Assembly: GCA_963825845.1 (NCBI GenBank)
Contig: CAWGVL010000080.1
Span: 75,574 to 139,573, forward strand
Direction: 5' to 3'
From: DASQDN01 sp963825845
GTDB lineage: Bacteria; Acidobacteriota; Terriglobia; Bryobacterales; Bryobacteraceae
Length of the DNA stretch: 64,000 nucleotides
Part shown: positions 37,619 to 45,852 of the stretch, piece by piece
Layout of the letters: each line of letters begins with the position of its first letter
Position numbering within the stretch: position 1 is the first letter of the stretch
Translations under genes and position numbers: made by a program
Notes under the pieces: generated by a model
The model's input: the letters and a program-made list of their open reading frames with translations, nothing else
Told to the model about the DNA's origin: nothing
Database searches by the model: none

Positions 37619-38559
37619 CTCCGTGCTCCGGTGATCAGGAACAAAGGATCCTTACTGTTCACGACCGGGCAAACATGGATAAGCGCGACCACCCCATCCC
37701 TTGGGGAAATGAAATGCTCCTGAGGGACACCCCACAAGTCCAACAACGTCCCGAGCCGCTGTCCCGCAGACACCGTTTCCAGCAATTCGACTTCAGGAAC
37801 CAAAAAGCCGCTTCGCTCCGTCGTGATCGATGCATCCACATTCCCGTCGCCGAACAGGAAGTGCTCAGGAGGCGCGTATTCGGTATCGCCAGGAAGAATC
37901 GAAAGATGCCGGAGCAGGTTGCGGATGCCTCGACGGTAAACCTCGAGATCGGCCGCGTCGATCCGTCCCGCCCCGCGAGCTTCCGTGTAGAGCCACGGAA
38001 TGCCGCGCGCTGAAGCGGCGGACACGCTCCGCCCCGGCGCAATCACATCATGCGCCCAGATGACCGGCGCTCCGAAGATCTTTGCGGCGGCTTCGCCACG
38101 GGCGTCCGCGGCATCGTAGCCCACCAGGGTCGGCATCAGAAAACGCACGCCGGCACTGTGAAGATCGAGCAGAAAGTCCGCCTCCGCCAGAATCTCGTGA
38201 TCGATAGCAGAAGCGATCGCCTCGGTGATCGAGCCCTCAAAGTTGCCCGGAAACACACGCGCGAGATTGCGGTCGTCAAGCGGACTGCACCGCGACACTG
38301 CCCAGAACGCCGGCGGGTTCGCCACCGGCACACACAGCAGATCGCCGGACATCATCGACGGGTCAAGATTTCCCACAACATCGAAGATCGCGCGTACCCC
38401 TTCGTATTCGTCGCCATGAATTCCGGCGGTAACTGCGAGCGTGCGTCCGGCCTTGCTGCCGCGCACAAAGATGACCGGCAGTTCAACCCGATGCTCGCCG
38501 GCCTCCACCGGTAGTGTCATGTGATGTCGGGAGCCTCGCGCGTAGGCGGATAAGTTCAC
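37615..38559 (-). CDS. Succinylglutamate desuccinylase/aspartoacylase-family protein
   Basis: 314 residues from GTG 38559, overlapping the sialidase stop (GTGA). Zinc site: His and Glu in TAGIHGDEYEGVRAI and His in FLLDLHSAGVRF; the C-terminal lipoyl/barrel-hybrid-like part (GFLVPEVELLETVSAGQRLG) is typical of the AstE/AspA family that hydrolyses N-acyl amino acids or related amides. No signal peptide is evident. Its place in the receptor-sialidase operon suggests removal of an N-acyl or amide group from the imported product. Confidence 0.87.
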   Translation of the reverse strand: MNLSAYARGSRHHMTLPVEAGEHRVELPVIFVRGSKAGRTLAVTAGIHGDEYEGVRAIFDVVGNLDPSMMSGDLLCVPVANPPAFWAVSRCSPLDDRNLARVFPGNFEGSITEAIASAIDHEILAEADFLLDLHSAGVRFLMPTLVGYDAADARGEAAAKIFGAPVIWAHDVIAPGRSVSAASARGIPWLYTEARGAGRIDAADLEVYRRGIRNLLRHLSILPGDTEYAPPEHFLFGDGNVDASITTERSGFLVPEVELLETVSAGQRLGTLLDLWGVPQEHFISPRDGVVALIHVCPVVNSKDPLFLITGARS

Positions 38560-39659
38560 TTCGCATCACCGCCGAGTACCCACTCGCGTGTGAACCGCGC
38601 ATAGCGGATATCGCGGCCGCCGTCTTCACGCTGCGCTTGCCACACGGCCACGATCGTGCCGTCGGTCGTCTGCGTCAGGCCCGGATACGACACCTGCGGG
38701 CCCTTCGAGGTAGCAATCGTACGAGGTGTCGACCAAGTCCTCCCGCCATCAGAGGAAATCGAAACACAGAGAGGAAATCGATTAATCGGAGAGTTATTCC
38801 ATACCGCGACGATCTCGTTCTTTCCGTTCTCGAGCCTCCACAGAGCAGTCGGCGTGTTGTGCCCGATCAGTGCACTTGGAGCAGGCGGAGTCCACGTGAT
38901 GCCGCCGTCACGGCTGCGCGCTTCGTAATGGTGCGAACTGCCTGACCGCAACAACATGAATATCTCTCCATCCGCGAGCTGAACAATCGATGGTTCGGCG
39001 AGGCCATTCGTTGAGCCGGGCGTTACCTTCTCCACGAAGACGTGAAGATCGCCGTAGAGATTCCAGTTCAGGCCATCCTTCGACAGGAGAAGACCGCTCG
39101 ATAGATTCATCTCGCCTTCCGTGCGGGCGTTAAACCCCCGCTCGGGCCAGTGGTCCCAGGAGATGCCCATCGCATAGCTGCCATCGGCAAGCTTGATCGC
39201 GTTGTGCTGCTTGCCGGGAGTGTACTGGCGGGGAATTGCAATCTCCTGCGGCTGCGACCATGTTTCACCGTTGTCAGTGCTCTTCACCGCCCACGTCCAG
39301 GCTTTCTTGATCGTGTTCGGACTGTACACGCGAGTCCAATACACAAACACCGTGTTGCCATCCACGAGCATGTTGGGGTCGCCGACGGCCTTGCCCTGCT
39401 CCTTCTCTTCATAGAGCACTTTGGGCGGGGTCCACGTGCGCCCCCCGTCCGAAGAGGTCGCCGTGCCGATGCGGGTGGTCGATGGCGGCGCCTTCGGATA
39501 CACACCCATCACTGCCATGAGCCGGCCGTTGCCGAGGCGCGCGACTTGCGGAATCGTATTTCGATGGAAATCTCCGCCATCGGACGCCGCTACAACGCCG
39601 CTTTCAAAGCCGGCGGCGAACACGGCAAGAGGAAGAAGACTTGCGATTAGCAGTTTCAT
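38556..39659 (-). CDS. Secreted sialidase-like BNR/Asp-box protein
   Basis: 367 residues from ATG 39659, overlapping the previous sialidase gene's TGA (ATGA), with signal peptide MKLLIASLLPLAVFAAG. Asp boxes: SSDGGRTW (twice), STDNGETW, SKDGLNW and SRDGGITW. Other family features: PNMLVDGNTVFVYWTR and GLAEPSIVQLADGEIFMLLR. It is one of two tandem sialidase-like genes immediately downstream of the receptor gene, the strongest argument in the window that receptor and hydrolase act on one glycan. Confidence 0.88.
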   Translation of the reverse strand: MKLLIASLLPLAVFAAGFESGVVAASDGGDFHRNTIPQVARLGNGRLMAVMGVYPKAPPSTTRIGTATSSDGGRTWTPPKVLYEEKEQGKAVGDPNMLVDGNTVFVYWTRVYSPNTIKKAWTWAVKSTDNGETWSQPQEIAIPRQYTPGKQHNAIKLADGSYAMGISWDHWPERGFNARTEGEMNLSSGLLLSKDGLNWNLYGDLHVFVEKVTPGSTNGLAEPSIVQLADGEIFMLLRSGSSHHYEARSRDGGITWTPPAPSALIGHNTPTALWRLENGKNEIVAVWNNSPINRFPLCVSISSDGGRTWSTPRTIATSKGPQVSYPGLTQTTDGTIVAVWQAQREDGGRDIRYARFTREWVLGGDAK

Positions 39660-40738
39660 TGATAGAACCAATTCAGCGGAACAGCCTTGAGCTTTAGCGA
39701 CCACCGTCCGCTTTCGCTACGCACTCCGGCCGCCGGTCCCGCATAGTAGGTGAAAAGAGCACGATCCTTCAGAAACTCGATGCTGGTATAAGCGTATGTG
39801 TGAGCCGGGTCTCCATCCAGATTGCGGATGTTCTGCCATGTCACGCCATCGTCTTTCGAGATTGCGGAGGTGAGCGGAAAACGCTGGTCGGGCGAATTGT
39901 TCCAGATAAGAAGAAGATCGCCGGTGTTAGGGAGCCGCTTGATCGACTGCGGCGAGCGTGGCGAGTCGAGCGCCATCGGCTCCGGCGTCGACCAGGTTTC
40001 GCCTGTGTCCGTTGAATAGGACCGGAATATTTTCTTCTTGTCCGTTCGCATCCACATCAGCAAGCGCCCGTCCTTCAGTTCGACGACACCGGGCTCCTGT
40101 GCCCCCGCCGCGCTGTCGGGAATGTCAACCAGAGTCTTGCTCTGTTTCCAAGTCGTGCCGTCGTCGTCGGAGTAGTACACGCGCGTGCGGATATGCTTGT
40201 CGATCCGATAGTCCGGCGTATACCAGAGCGGAAGCACAAGTCGGCCGCTGCGAAGCTGAATCATGCGATCGTTGTTTGTCCCCGTGTAGGAAGGATAGGG
40301 ATCGATTTGCACGGGTTTCGGTTCGGTAAAGGTCTTGCCGTCGTTGCTGGAAATGCGGAACATCGGGCGGCAATCGGCTTCTGAGTTCTTGCGGCAGAAC
40401 GCAAACGCGACCTTCCCGGAGCGGAGGCGGAGCAGATCCGGCTCCATCACGTTCATCGTTCCGACGTTTTCCTGCAGCGTAAACTTGTCCTTCCACGTCC
40501 TTCCACCATCGTTCGAGTACATAGCGGAAATGCGCGCTTTGCCCCAGTCGCTGCCCTCAGATGTATAGAACTCAGTCCAGGCGAGCATGACACGGCCATC
40601 TTTGGTGACCAGCATGTCCGCTTCCGAGTTTCGTTTGTTACTCTCTGTGGATGGCGCCACCAGGAACTCGAAAGGCTCCTTGAGGTCGGCGGCCAGCAGC
40701 ACGGCGATACCTACAGCCACGGCTGCAATTGCATACAA
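39656..40738 (-). CDS. Secreted sialidase-like BNR/Asp-box protein
   Basis: About 360 residues. No in-frame ATG gives a sensible start; TTG 40738 is chosen because it produces a signal peptide (YAIAAVAVGIAVLLAADL) and avoids running back through the receptor gene. Asp boxes: SNDGGRTW, SSNDGKTF, SDDDGTTW, STDTGETW and SKDDGVTW. The core motif SEADMLVTKDGRVMLAWTEF is the common N-terminal strand of this family. The gene follows the receptor stop by 32 nt and overlaps the next sialidase gene by 4 nt. Confidence 0.83.
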   Translation of the reverse strand: MYAIAAVAVGIAVLLAADLKEPFEFLVAPSTESNKRNSEADMLVTKDGRVMLAWTEFYTSEGSDWGKARISAMYSNDGGRTWKDKFTLQENVGTMNVMEPDLLRLRSGKVAFAFCRKNSEADCRPMFRISSNDGKTFTEPKPVQIDPYPSYTGTNNDRMIQLRSGRLVLPLWYTPDYRIDKHIRTRVYYSDDDGTTWKQSKTLVDIPDSAAGAQEPGVVELKDGRLLMWMRTDKKKIFRSYSTDTGETWSTPEPMALDSPRSPQSIKRLPNTGDLLLIWNNSPDQRFPLTSAISKDDGVTWQNIRNLDGDPAHTYAYTSIEFLKDRALFTYYAGPAAGVRSESGRWSLKLKAVPLNWFYQ

Positions 40739-40770
40739 TTGAAATTCGCACGTTCGATTGTCTCCGGTTG

Positions 40771-43700
40771 CTAGAAAGCGTACTTCAAAGCGAACTGCAT
40801 GGTGCGTGTGGGGCCCCGGCTCGAGATCACTCCAAAGGTCGCAGGCACTTCCGCATTCACGCTCGCGGCTCCCCAGTTCGCATGGTTCCACGCATTGTAC
40901 ATTTCCCACCGAAACTCGAGCGTGTGGGTTTCGCGAATACGCGTATTCTTGAACACCTGCAGATCGTGATTCGTAATGCCGGGCTGATACAGAATGTTGC
41001 GGCCGGCATTTCCAACGCGTCCGGAGACTCCTCCGTTCGGCAGCAGTTGGAAAGCATTGATGTCGAAGAACCGATCCAGAGTCCGCTCGTCCTTTGATAG
41101 ATTTCCATCCCCCACCCGATCGGGACGCGCCACGCAAGCCGTCGAGCAGATACCGACACGCGCCAAATTCATCGAAGGCGAAGCGAGATCGCCCGTCTGT
41201 AGGAACACGGTTCCGCGGACACCCCAGCCACCCACTAAACGCTCGGCAAATCCATTCAACTGGTTCCCGATCGCGCGCCCTCGGCCGAAGGGCAAGGAAT
41301 ACTCGAAAGCCGCTGAAAAGCGATTCCGCGCATCGAAGTCTGAAGGCCCTTTCGCCGTCTCCAGGCGGCGCGTGGGATCCGTCCACTGGGGACCCGCGTT
41401 AAGCGTCGACGCCGTGTCGAGCGACTTGGAATACGTATAGGCAACAAGATACGACATCCCCTTCGAGAAGCGTTGTTCCACTTTAACGGCGCCGCCGTGA
41501 TACCAGGACCGCGCGTTCATGACCTCGGCCTGAATGCGGGCGAACTGCGGGAAGGGAAGCAATTGCTGAACATTTCCGGGGCCGGGCAGCTTGGCGTCGA
41601 CATTATCGAAAGCGAGCAGGTGGACACCGTTGGAGCCCTGATACATCACCTCGACCAGAAGGCTCGGTGTCAACTGCTGCTGCACGCTGAACAGCCACTG
41701 CTGGATTTTGCCGTATGGGAAGTCGCGTGACAGGAACGGGAAGATTGTCAACGGCGCTTGTCGAAGCGTTGACTCGGCGTTGGTAGCGCCTTCCGGATTG
41801 TAGGACAACTCGGGCACCGTAGGACTCGATGTCCAAATGGGGCGGAGTGTGTTGGGCGCAAAATCGTTCGTCGATGCGAGCGACTGCACCTGTGGTGAAT
41901 CGTAGAAGATACCGTAGCCGCCGCGAAGCACCGTGTTCTGAAGCGCACGATAGGCAAAGCCGAGTCGAACCCCAAGATTGTTTGTATCCGGATCGTACGG
42001 CGAGCGCTCTGGTACAAAACGAATCGGAATGTCCGGACGAACATTGCGGTAGAAGTCTTCCACGAACGGACGGGTCTGTATGTGCTCCGAAATCAGCATC
42101 GTTCCGGAGGCGAGGTCGAATCCAAGCCCGCCGTCGTCTGACTGCTTGAGAGCGCTTTCCACTTCGTAACGCACTCCGAGGTTGAGCGTGAGACGAGGAG
42201 TAATCTTCCAATCGTCTTGCGCAAACAGGCCAAGGTACCGCAGCTTCGAGTTCCACTGCGTCGCGCGTGCGGTCTTGGACACCGACGACGGTAGACCCAG
42301 CAGGAAATCCGCCGCAAAATCACCGGAAAACCGGTTCGCGAACGTATGCGTGGAATTGCCGCCTGTATAGAACATGTATTCACGAATCTCGCGAGCATCC
42401 CCGCCGATCTTAATGTTGTGAGACCCGCGGCTCCAGGACAGGCTGTCCTGAATCTGGTAGTTGTTCGTGGTGCGGTAGTTCGGCACACTATCCCCGGGAA
42501 GGTTGTATCCAGTGACTGCGATGTTCGGCATGCCCCAGAAAAGCGGATCCACCGCAGAGAGCGTGTTCGTGATCCCGATCGGATTGATGAAGTCCTGAGT
42601 GAACGAGTTGAGAGTTCCAAGCAGGTTGCGGTAACGCGTATATCCTGCCGAGAAGCTGTTGATCACAGTCGGACTCACAATGTGACTCCAATGAGCGCTG
42701 GCGCCTTGTGCACGGAGTTGCAGATCTGTACCACCGGCATTCGTCGGCGCCGGCCACGCCGCCGAGGACGTGTACCCCTCCTGGTTGAACAGATAACGGC
42801 CATAAAGCGTGTCGCTGGCTCCCAGATTGTAGTCAATTCGGCCAACCACATTGTCCGTGTTGATCTCGGCGGGGTTGCGTCCTTCGAAGAGGTAATTGCG
42901 GGCAGGATCCGGACGGTTCGCTCGCGGAACCAGTTCTAGAATGCGCGCCGACATCGGATCGATCCGGCTTGGTGGAATCGTATTATTTGGGAACGGCTGT
43001 CCGGTGATCGGATCCCGGATCGGAACAGAGAAGATGCCCTGCCGCTCGTTGTCGCTGAACACACGATAAAGGGGTGGCGCGCCTGCTGTGCGCTGCCTCA
43101 ATCCTTCGTAGTTCGTGAAGAAGAAAAGCTTGTCGCGCCGGATAGGTCCGCCCAGAGCCCCGCCGAACTGGTTGAGTTTGAGAGGGCTTTTATTAGCGGC
43201 GAAATACGGCCGCGCATCAAAGATGTTGTTGCGCAGAAACTCATACAGCGTGCCGTGGAACGCGTTCGTGCCGCTTCTTGTAACGACATTGATGATCGTT
43301 CCGCCGCCCTTTCCGAACTCCGCGGGCGCAAGGCCGGTCTGAACCTTGAACTCGGTAATGGAATCGACAGGCGGCGCAATAGCGTAACTGCTGCGGCCGT
43401 TCTCCCGGTTGTCGATTCCATCAATCTGATAGTTGTTCTGCTCAGGCCGTTGTCCCGCGCTCGCTGGAACAGCGGTTCCGCGTCCGATCTCCGTGCTGCG
43501 AAAATCTCTCGTTGCCGGAGTAGACATCGGCGTCAGGAACGTGAGTTGCATGAAATTGCGGCGTCCGAGCGGCAGGTTTGTCACTTGCTCGGTCTTGATT
43601 ACCTCGCCCGCCTGCGATGTTTCGGCCTCCAGCATGGCCGCTTCGCCCTGAACCGTGACGGTTTCGGTCACCGCGCCTACCTGCAGCGTAAAGTCGATCG

Positions 43701-43995
43701 TCCGGACCTGAAGGATTTCTATCTCGACACCCCTCTGCATCTCGGAGCGAAAGCCCTCTTTCTTGACGGTCACCGAGTAGGCTCCGATCGGGAGGAACGG
43801 CAGGCGGTACACGCCGTCGTCGCTGGACTCGACCGTCCGGCGCAACCCCGTGTTTTCGTTGATTACTGTGATTTCAGCCTTTGGAACGCCGGCATTCGAA
43901 GGGTCGGTGATATGACCCGAAATGGCCCCGGTCGTGTTCTGCGAGAAGGCCAAACAAGACGTCGTGAGTACGGCGAAGCAGACCCGGGCAAACAT
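40771..43995 (-). CDS. Oar-like TonB-dependent receptor
   Basis: 1074 residues, intact. Signal peptide (MFARVCFAVLTTSCLAFSQ), carboxypeptidase-regulatory-like domain (ISGHITDPSNAGVPKAEITV, about 22-105), plug (LPLGRRNFMQLTFLTPM, then AEFGKGGGTIINVVTRSG, about 130-240) and a barrel rich in alternating aromatic strands ending MQFALKYAF with the C-terminal Phe of outer-membrane proteins. It is likely TonB-powered uptake of a large ligand, by family an oligosaccharide. It heads an operon with two sialidases, an aspartoacylase-like gene, SGNH and Gfo/Idh genes. The start lies 16 nt from an operator-like palindrome. Confidence 0.93.
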   Translation of the reverse strand: MFARVCFAVLTTSCLAFSQNTTGAISGHITDPSNAGVPKAEITVINENTGLRRTVESSDDGVYRLPFLPIGAYSVTVKKEGFRSEMQRGVEIEILQVRTIDFTLQVGAVTETVTVQGEAAMLEAETSQAGEVIKTEQVTNLPLGRRNFMQLTFLTPMSTPATRDFRSTEIGRGTAVPASAGQRPEQNNYQIDGIDNRENGRSSYAIAPPVDSITEFKVQTGLAPAEFGKGGGTIINVVTRSGTNAFHGTLYEFLRNNIFDARPYFAANKSPLKLNQFGGALGGPIRRDKLFFFTNYEGLRQRTAGAPPLYRVFSDNERQGIFSVPIRDPITGQPFPNNTIPPSRIDPMSARILELVPRANRPDPARNYLFEGRNPAEINTDNVVGRIDYNLGASDTLYGRYLFNQEGYTSSAAWPAPTNAGGTDLQLRAQGASAHWSHIVSPTVINSFSAGYTRYRNLLGTLNSFTQDFINPIGITNTLSAVDPLFWGMPNIAVTGYNLPGDSVPNYRTTNNYQIQDSLSWSRGSHNIKIGGDAREIREYMFYTGGNSTHTFANRFSGDFAADFLLGLPSSVSKTARATQWNSKLRYLGLFAQDDWKITPRLTLNLGVRYEVESALKQSDDGGLGFDLASGTMLISEHIQTRPFVEDFYRNVRPDIPIRFVPERSPYDPDTNNLGVRLGFAYRALQNTVLRGGYGIFYDSPQVQSLASTNDFAPNTLRPIWTSSPTVPELSYNPEGATNAESTLRQAPLTIFPFLSRDFPYGKIQQWLFSVQQQLTPSLLVEVMYQGSNGVHLLAFDNVDAKLPGPGNVQQLLPFPQFARIQAEVMNARSWYHGGAVKVEQRFSKGMSYLVAYTYSKSLDTASTLNAGPQWTDPTRRLETAKGPSDFDARNRFSAAFEYSLPFGRGRAIGNQLNGFAERLVGGWGVRGTVFLQTGDLASPSMNLARVGICSTACVARPDRVGDGNLSKDERTLDRFFDINAFQLLPNGGVSGRVGNAGRNILYQPGITNHDLQVFKNTRIRETHTLEFRWEMYNAWNHANWGAASVNAEVPATFGVISSRGPTRTMQFALKYAF

Positions 43996-44010
43996 GCGCC
44001 AGAGTGTAGC

Positions 44011-44026
44011 ATACTGTCGACAGAAT
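44011..44026. promoter_or_regulatory. Operator-like palindrome upstream of the receptor operon
   Basis: AT-A-CTGTCGACAG-A-AT, core at 44014-44023, in the 39-nt gap between the SDR stop (44035) and the receptor start (43995). Read on the minus strand, a -10-like TATGCT overlaps its distal edge and leaves a leader of about five bases. A 20-nt block (44011-44030) is identical to 34599-34618 upstream of the MFS gene, including the ATGAAA, although here no gene starts in that direction. Confidence 0.6.
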
Positions 44027-44034
44027 GAAAACCG

Positions 44035-44793
44035 TCAGTACGCCAAGAAGCCGCCATCTACCCTGAGTGTCGTGCCCGTGACAAAGCTCGCTTCATCGGA
44101 AGCCAGATACGCGACCGCGTGCCCGATCTCCTCGGGCGAGCCGCGCCGCCCCGCTGGCGTCACCCGCAGGTACGTTCCGGTTGCGCCGCTGTCCTTAAGG
44201 TCAGTGACGATGTTCGCGTTCGTCTCCGTCAGAATGTCTCCGGGGGCTACGCAGTTCACACGGATGCCGTGTGGCGCGAGTTCGATCGCCATACCCTGCG
44301 CGAGAGACACGATAGCCGCTTTGGTGGCGCAGTACACCGACGCGTGCTCTTGGGCTGCGAACGCGCCCACCGAACTGATGTGGATGATGGAGCCGCGAAT
44401 GCCGGCAGCCGCCATGTGCTCCGCCACGGCTTGCGAGCAGTGAAATACACCCTTCAGATTGACGTCGATAACGCGGTCCAGCATCGACTCGGAACATTGG
44501 AGAAAGGGCGCAACCGCTGTTGGGCCCGTGATGGCTGCGTTGTTGACCAGAATATCGATCCGGCCGAAATCGCGGATCACGCCCTCCACCATTCGGTCCA
44601 CCTGCCTGCGATCGGCAACGTCCACCTGGTACATCGCCATGCCGCCATGCCGCATCTCTGAAGAGATCGGGCGGGAGATATCGATCTGGGCGACAGCAAT
44701 CTTCGTGCCATGACTCGCGAGAACACGTGAGATTCCGAGGCCGATGCCGGTCCCGCCTCCCGTGACGATCGCGACTTTTCCAGCGAGCTTCAT
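44035..44793 (-). CDS. SDR-family oxidoreductase
   Basis: 252 residues from ATG 44793 (MKLAGKVAIVTGGGTGIG), overlapping the PLP gene stop (ATGA). Motifs: GGGTGIGLGI, NNAA in ILVNNAAITG, Ser in HISSVGAFA, and Tyr and Lys in SVYCATKAAIV. The end FVTGTTLRVDGGF is typical. Probably oxidises a hydroxy acid or sugar. Longer in-frame extensions upstream are antisense to nothing useful and lack SDR sequence, so they are rejected. The operator for the receptor operon lies just after its stop. Confidence 0.9.
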   Translation of the reverse strand: MKLAGKVAIVTGGGTGIGLGISRVLASHGTKIAVAQIDISRPISSEMRHGGMAMYQVDVADRRQVDRMVEGVIRDFGRIDILVNNAAITGPTAVAPFLQCSESMLDRVIDVNLKGVFHCSQAVAEHMAAAGIRGSIIHISSVGAFAAQEHASVYCATKAAIVSLAQGMAIELAPHGIRVNCVAPGDILTETNANIVTDLKDSGATGTYLRVTPAGRRGSPEEIGHAVAYLASDEASFVTGTTLRVDGGFLAY

Positions 44794-45800
44794 GCGAGCG
44801 AAGCCTCCAGTTGTTCGAGCGCGATCAGTTCCGATGGATGCCGTTCCGCCGCCGCTGCAATCGAGTCCGGATCCTTGAATCCGTTGCCCGTCACAAGACA
44901 GACTACCTTCTCCCCGCCCCGGATGTTTCCATTCCGAAGCGCCCGCAGTGCTCCGGCGAGGGCTGCCGCGCCCGCAGGTTCGCAGTAGATACCCTCTTCT
45001 GCAAGCATCATGCGTTGGGCTTCGAAAACGTCGTCGTCCGGTACAGCGTATCCTTTGCCGCCGCCTTGCCGCAGGAATTGCAGCGCGAGAGATGCATCGA
45101 TATCGAACGGGACTGCAAGCCCGCTGATCCGCGTCGTGCTTTCGACCGGCGCGATGCGTTCGGATCCGCTGAGCCAGGATGCGACAACCGTGAGGCAGCC
45201 CTCCGGCTGGGCGGCATGCGTGTGGACACCGGCTCCCTGTAGTCCGCGGCATACGGCCGAGTACAATCCTCCGCCGCCAACCGGAACGAATACATGACGA
45301 AGGTCGGCGATGCCCCGAAGTTCCCGGCCCAGGCTCTCGACACCTTCCATGCCCTGAGGACAGTATCGGTATGCAGAGACAACCAGCGGCGCGGCAGTTT
45401 TCTTGGAGAACCGCTCGAGCACGGAGTAGACACGCGTTGTTACTTCGGAAGATGTCACGAACCCCGGAACGCGAATCACACGAGCGCCATGCGCCTGCAT
45501 CTGCGCGAGTTTACCCGCGGGCGCGTGCTCGTTCACAACCACCGTGCATCCGATCCCGTATCGCGCGCAATAGGCCGCCAGCGATGAGCCCGTATTGCCG
45601 GACGATGTCGCCAGGCAGGATCGAACGCCTCTCGCGAGCATCTCTCCGATCTGCGACGCGATGAAACGATCTTTATATGATCCGGAAGGATTGCATGTCT
45701 CCAGCTTGAAGAATAGCGACTGCAGTCCGGCACGCGGTCCGATTTGAACACTGCGGACGAGGGGTGTGTTCCCTTCGCCCAGGGTTGCTTCAGTCATCAT
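44790..45800 (-). CDS. Fold-type II PLP enzyme (threonine synthase-like)
   Basis: 336 residues from ATG 45800 (or the adjacent ATG 45797). PLP Lys43 is in NPSGSYKDR, with SSGNTGSSLAAY for carboxylate binding and VPVGGGGLYSAV for the phosphate. This is the threonine synthase/threonine dehydratase/diaminopropionate ammonia-lyase family; a catabolic context favours ammonia elimination from a hydroxy- or amino-acid. It is divergent from the lyase gene at 45853; a -10-like TATACT (45810-45805) would leave almost no leader. Confidence 0.87.
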   Translation of the reverse strand: MMTEATLGEGNTPLVRSVQIGPRAGLQSLFFKLETCNPSGSYKDRFIASQIGEMLARGVRSCLATSSGNTGSSLAAYCARYGIGCTVVVNEHAPAGKLAQMQAHGARVIRVPGFVTSSEVTTRVYSVLERFSKKTAAPLVVSAYRYCPQGMEGVESLGRELRGIADLRHVFVPVGGGGLYSAVCRGLQGAGVHTHAAQPEGCLTVVASWLSGSERIAPVESTTRISGLAVPFDIDASLALQFLRQGGGKGYAVPDDDVFEAQRMMLAEEGIYCEPAGAAALAGALRALRNGNIRGGEKVVCLVTGNGFKDPDSIAAAAERHPSELIALEQLEASLA

Positions 45801-45814
45801 GACGAGTATAAATC

Positions 45815-45843
45815 TTGCGCCGACTGTCGACAGTCGGTAGAAT
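45815..45843 (+). promoter_or_regulatory. Promoter with an 18-bp palindrome filling the spacer
   Basis: TTGCGC (45815-45820) and TAGAAT (45838-45843) are 17 nt apart, and the perfect palindrome CCGACTGTCGACAGTCGG (45820-45837) occupies the spacer. The lyase ATG is at 45853, so the transcript would start within a few bases of it, and there is no Shine-Dalgarno sequence. A protein bound here would block RNA polymerase, so repression is the natural reading. The divergent PLP gene shares the site. Confidence 0.65.
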
Positions 45844-45852
45844 TGGACTCGC

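Noticed and set aside
39656..41386. 576-residue reading of the TTG-start sialidase-like gene
   Set aside because: The extra N-terminal 216 residues run through the receptor coding sequence in another frame; the signal peptide appears only at 40738.
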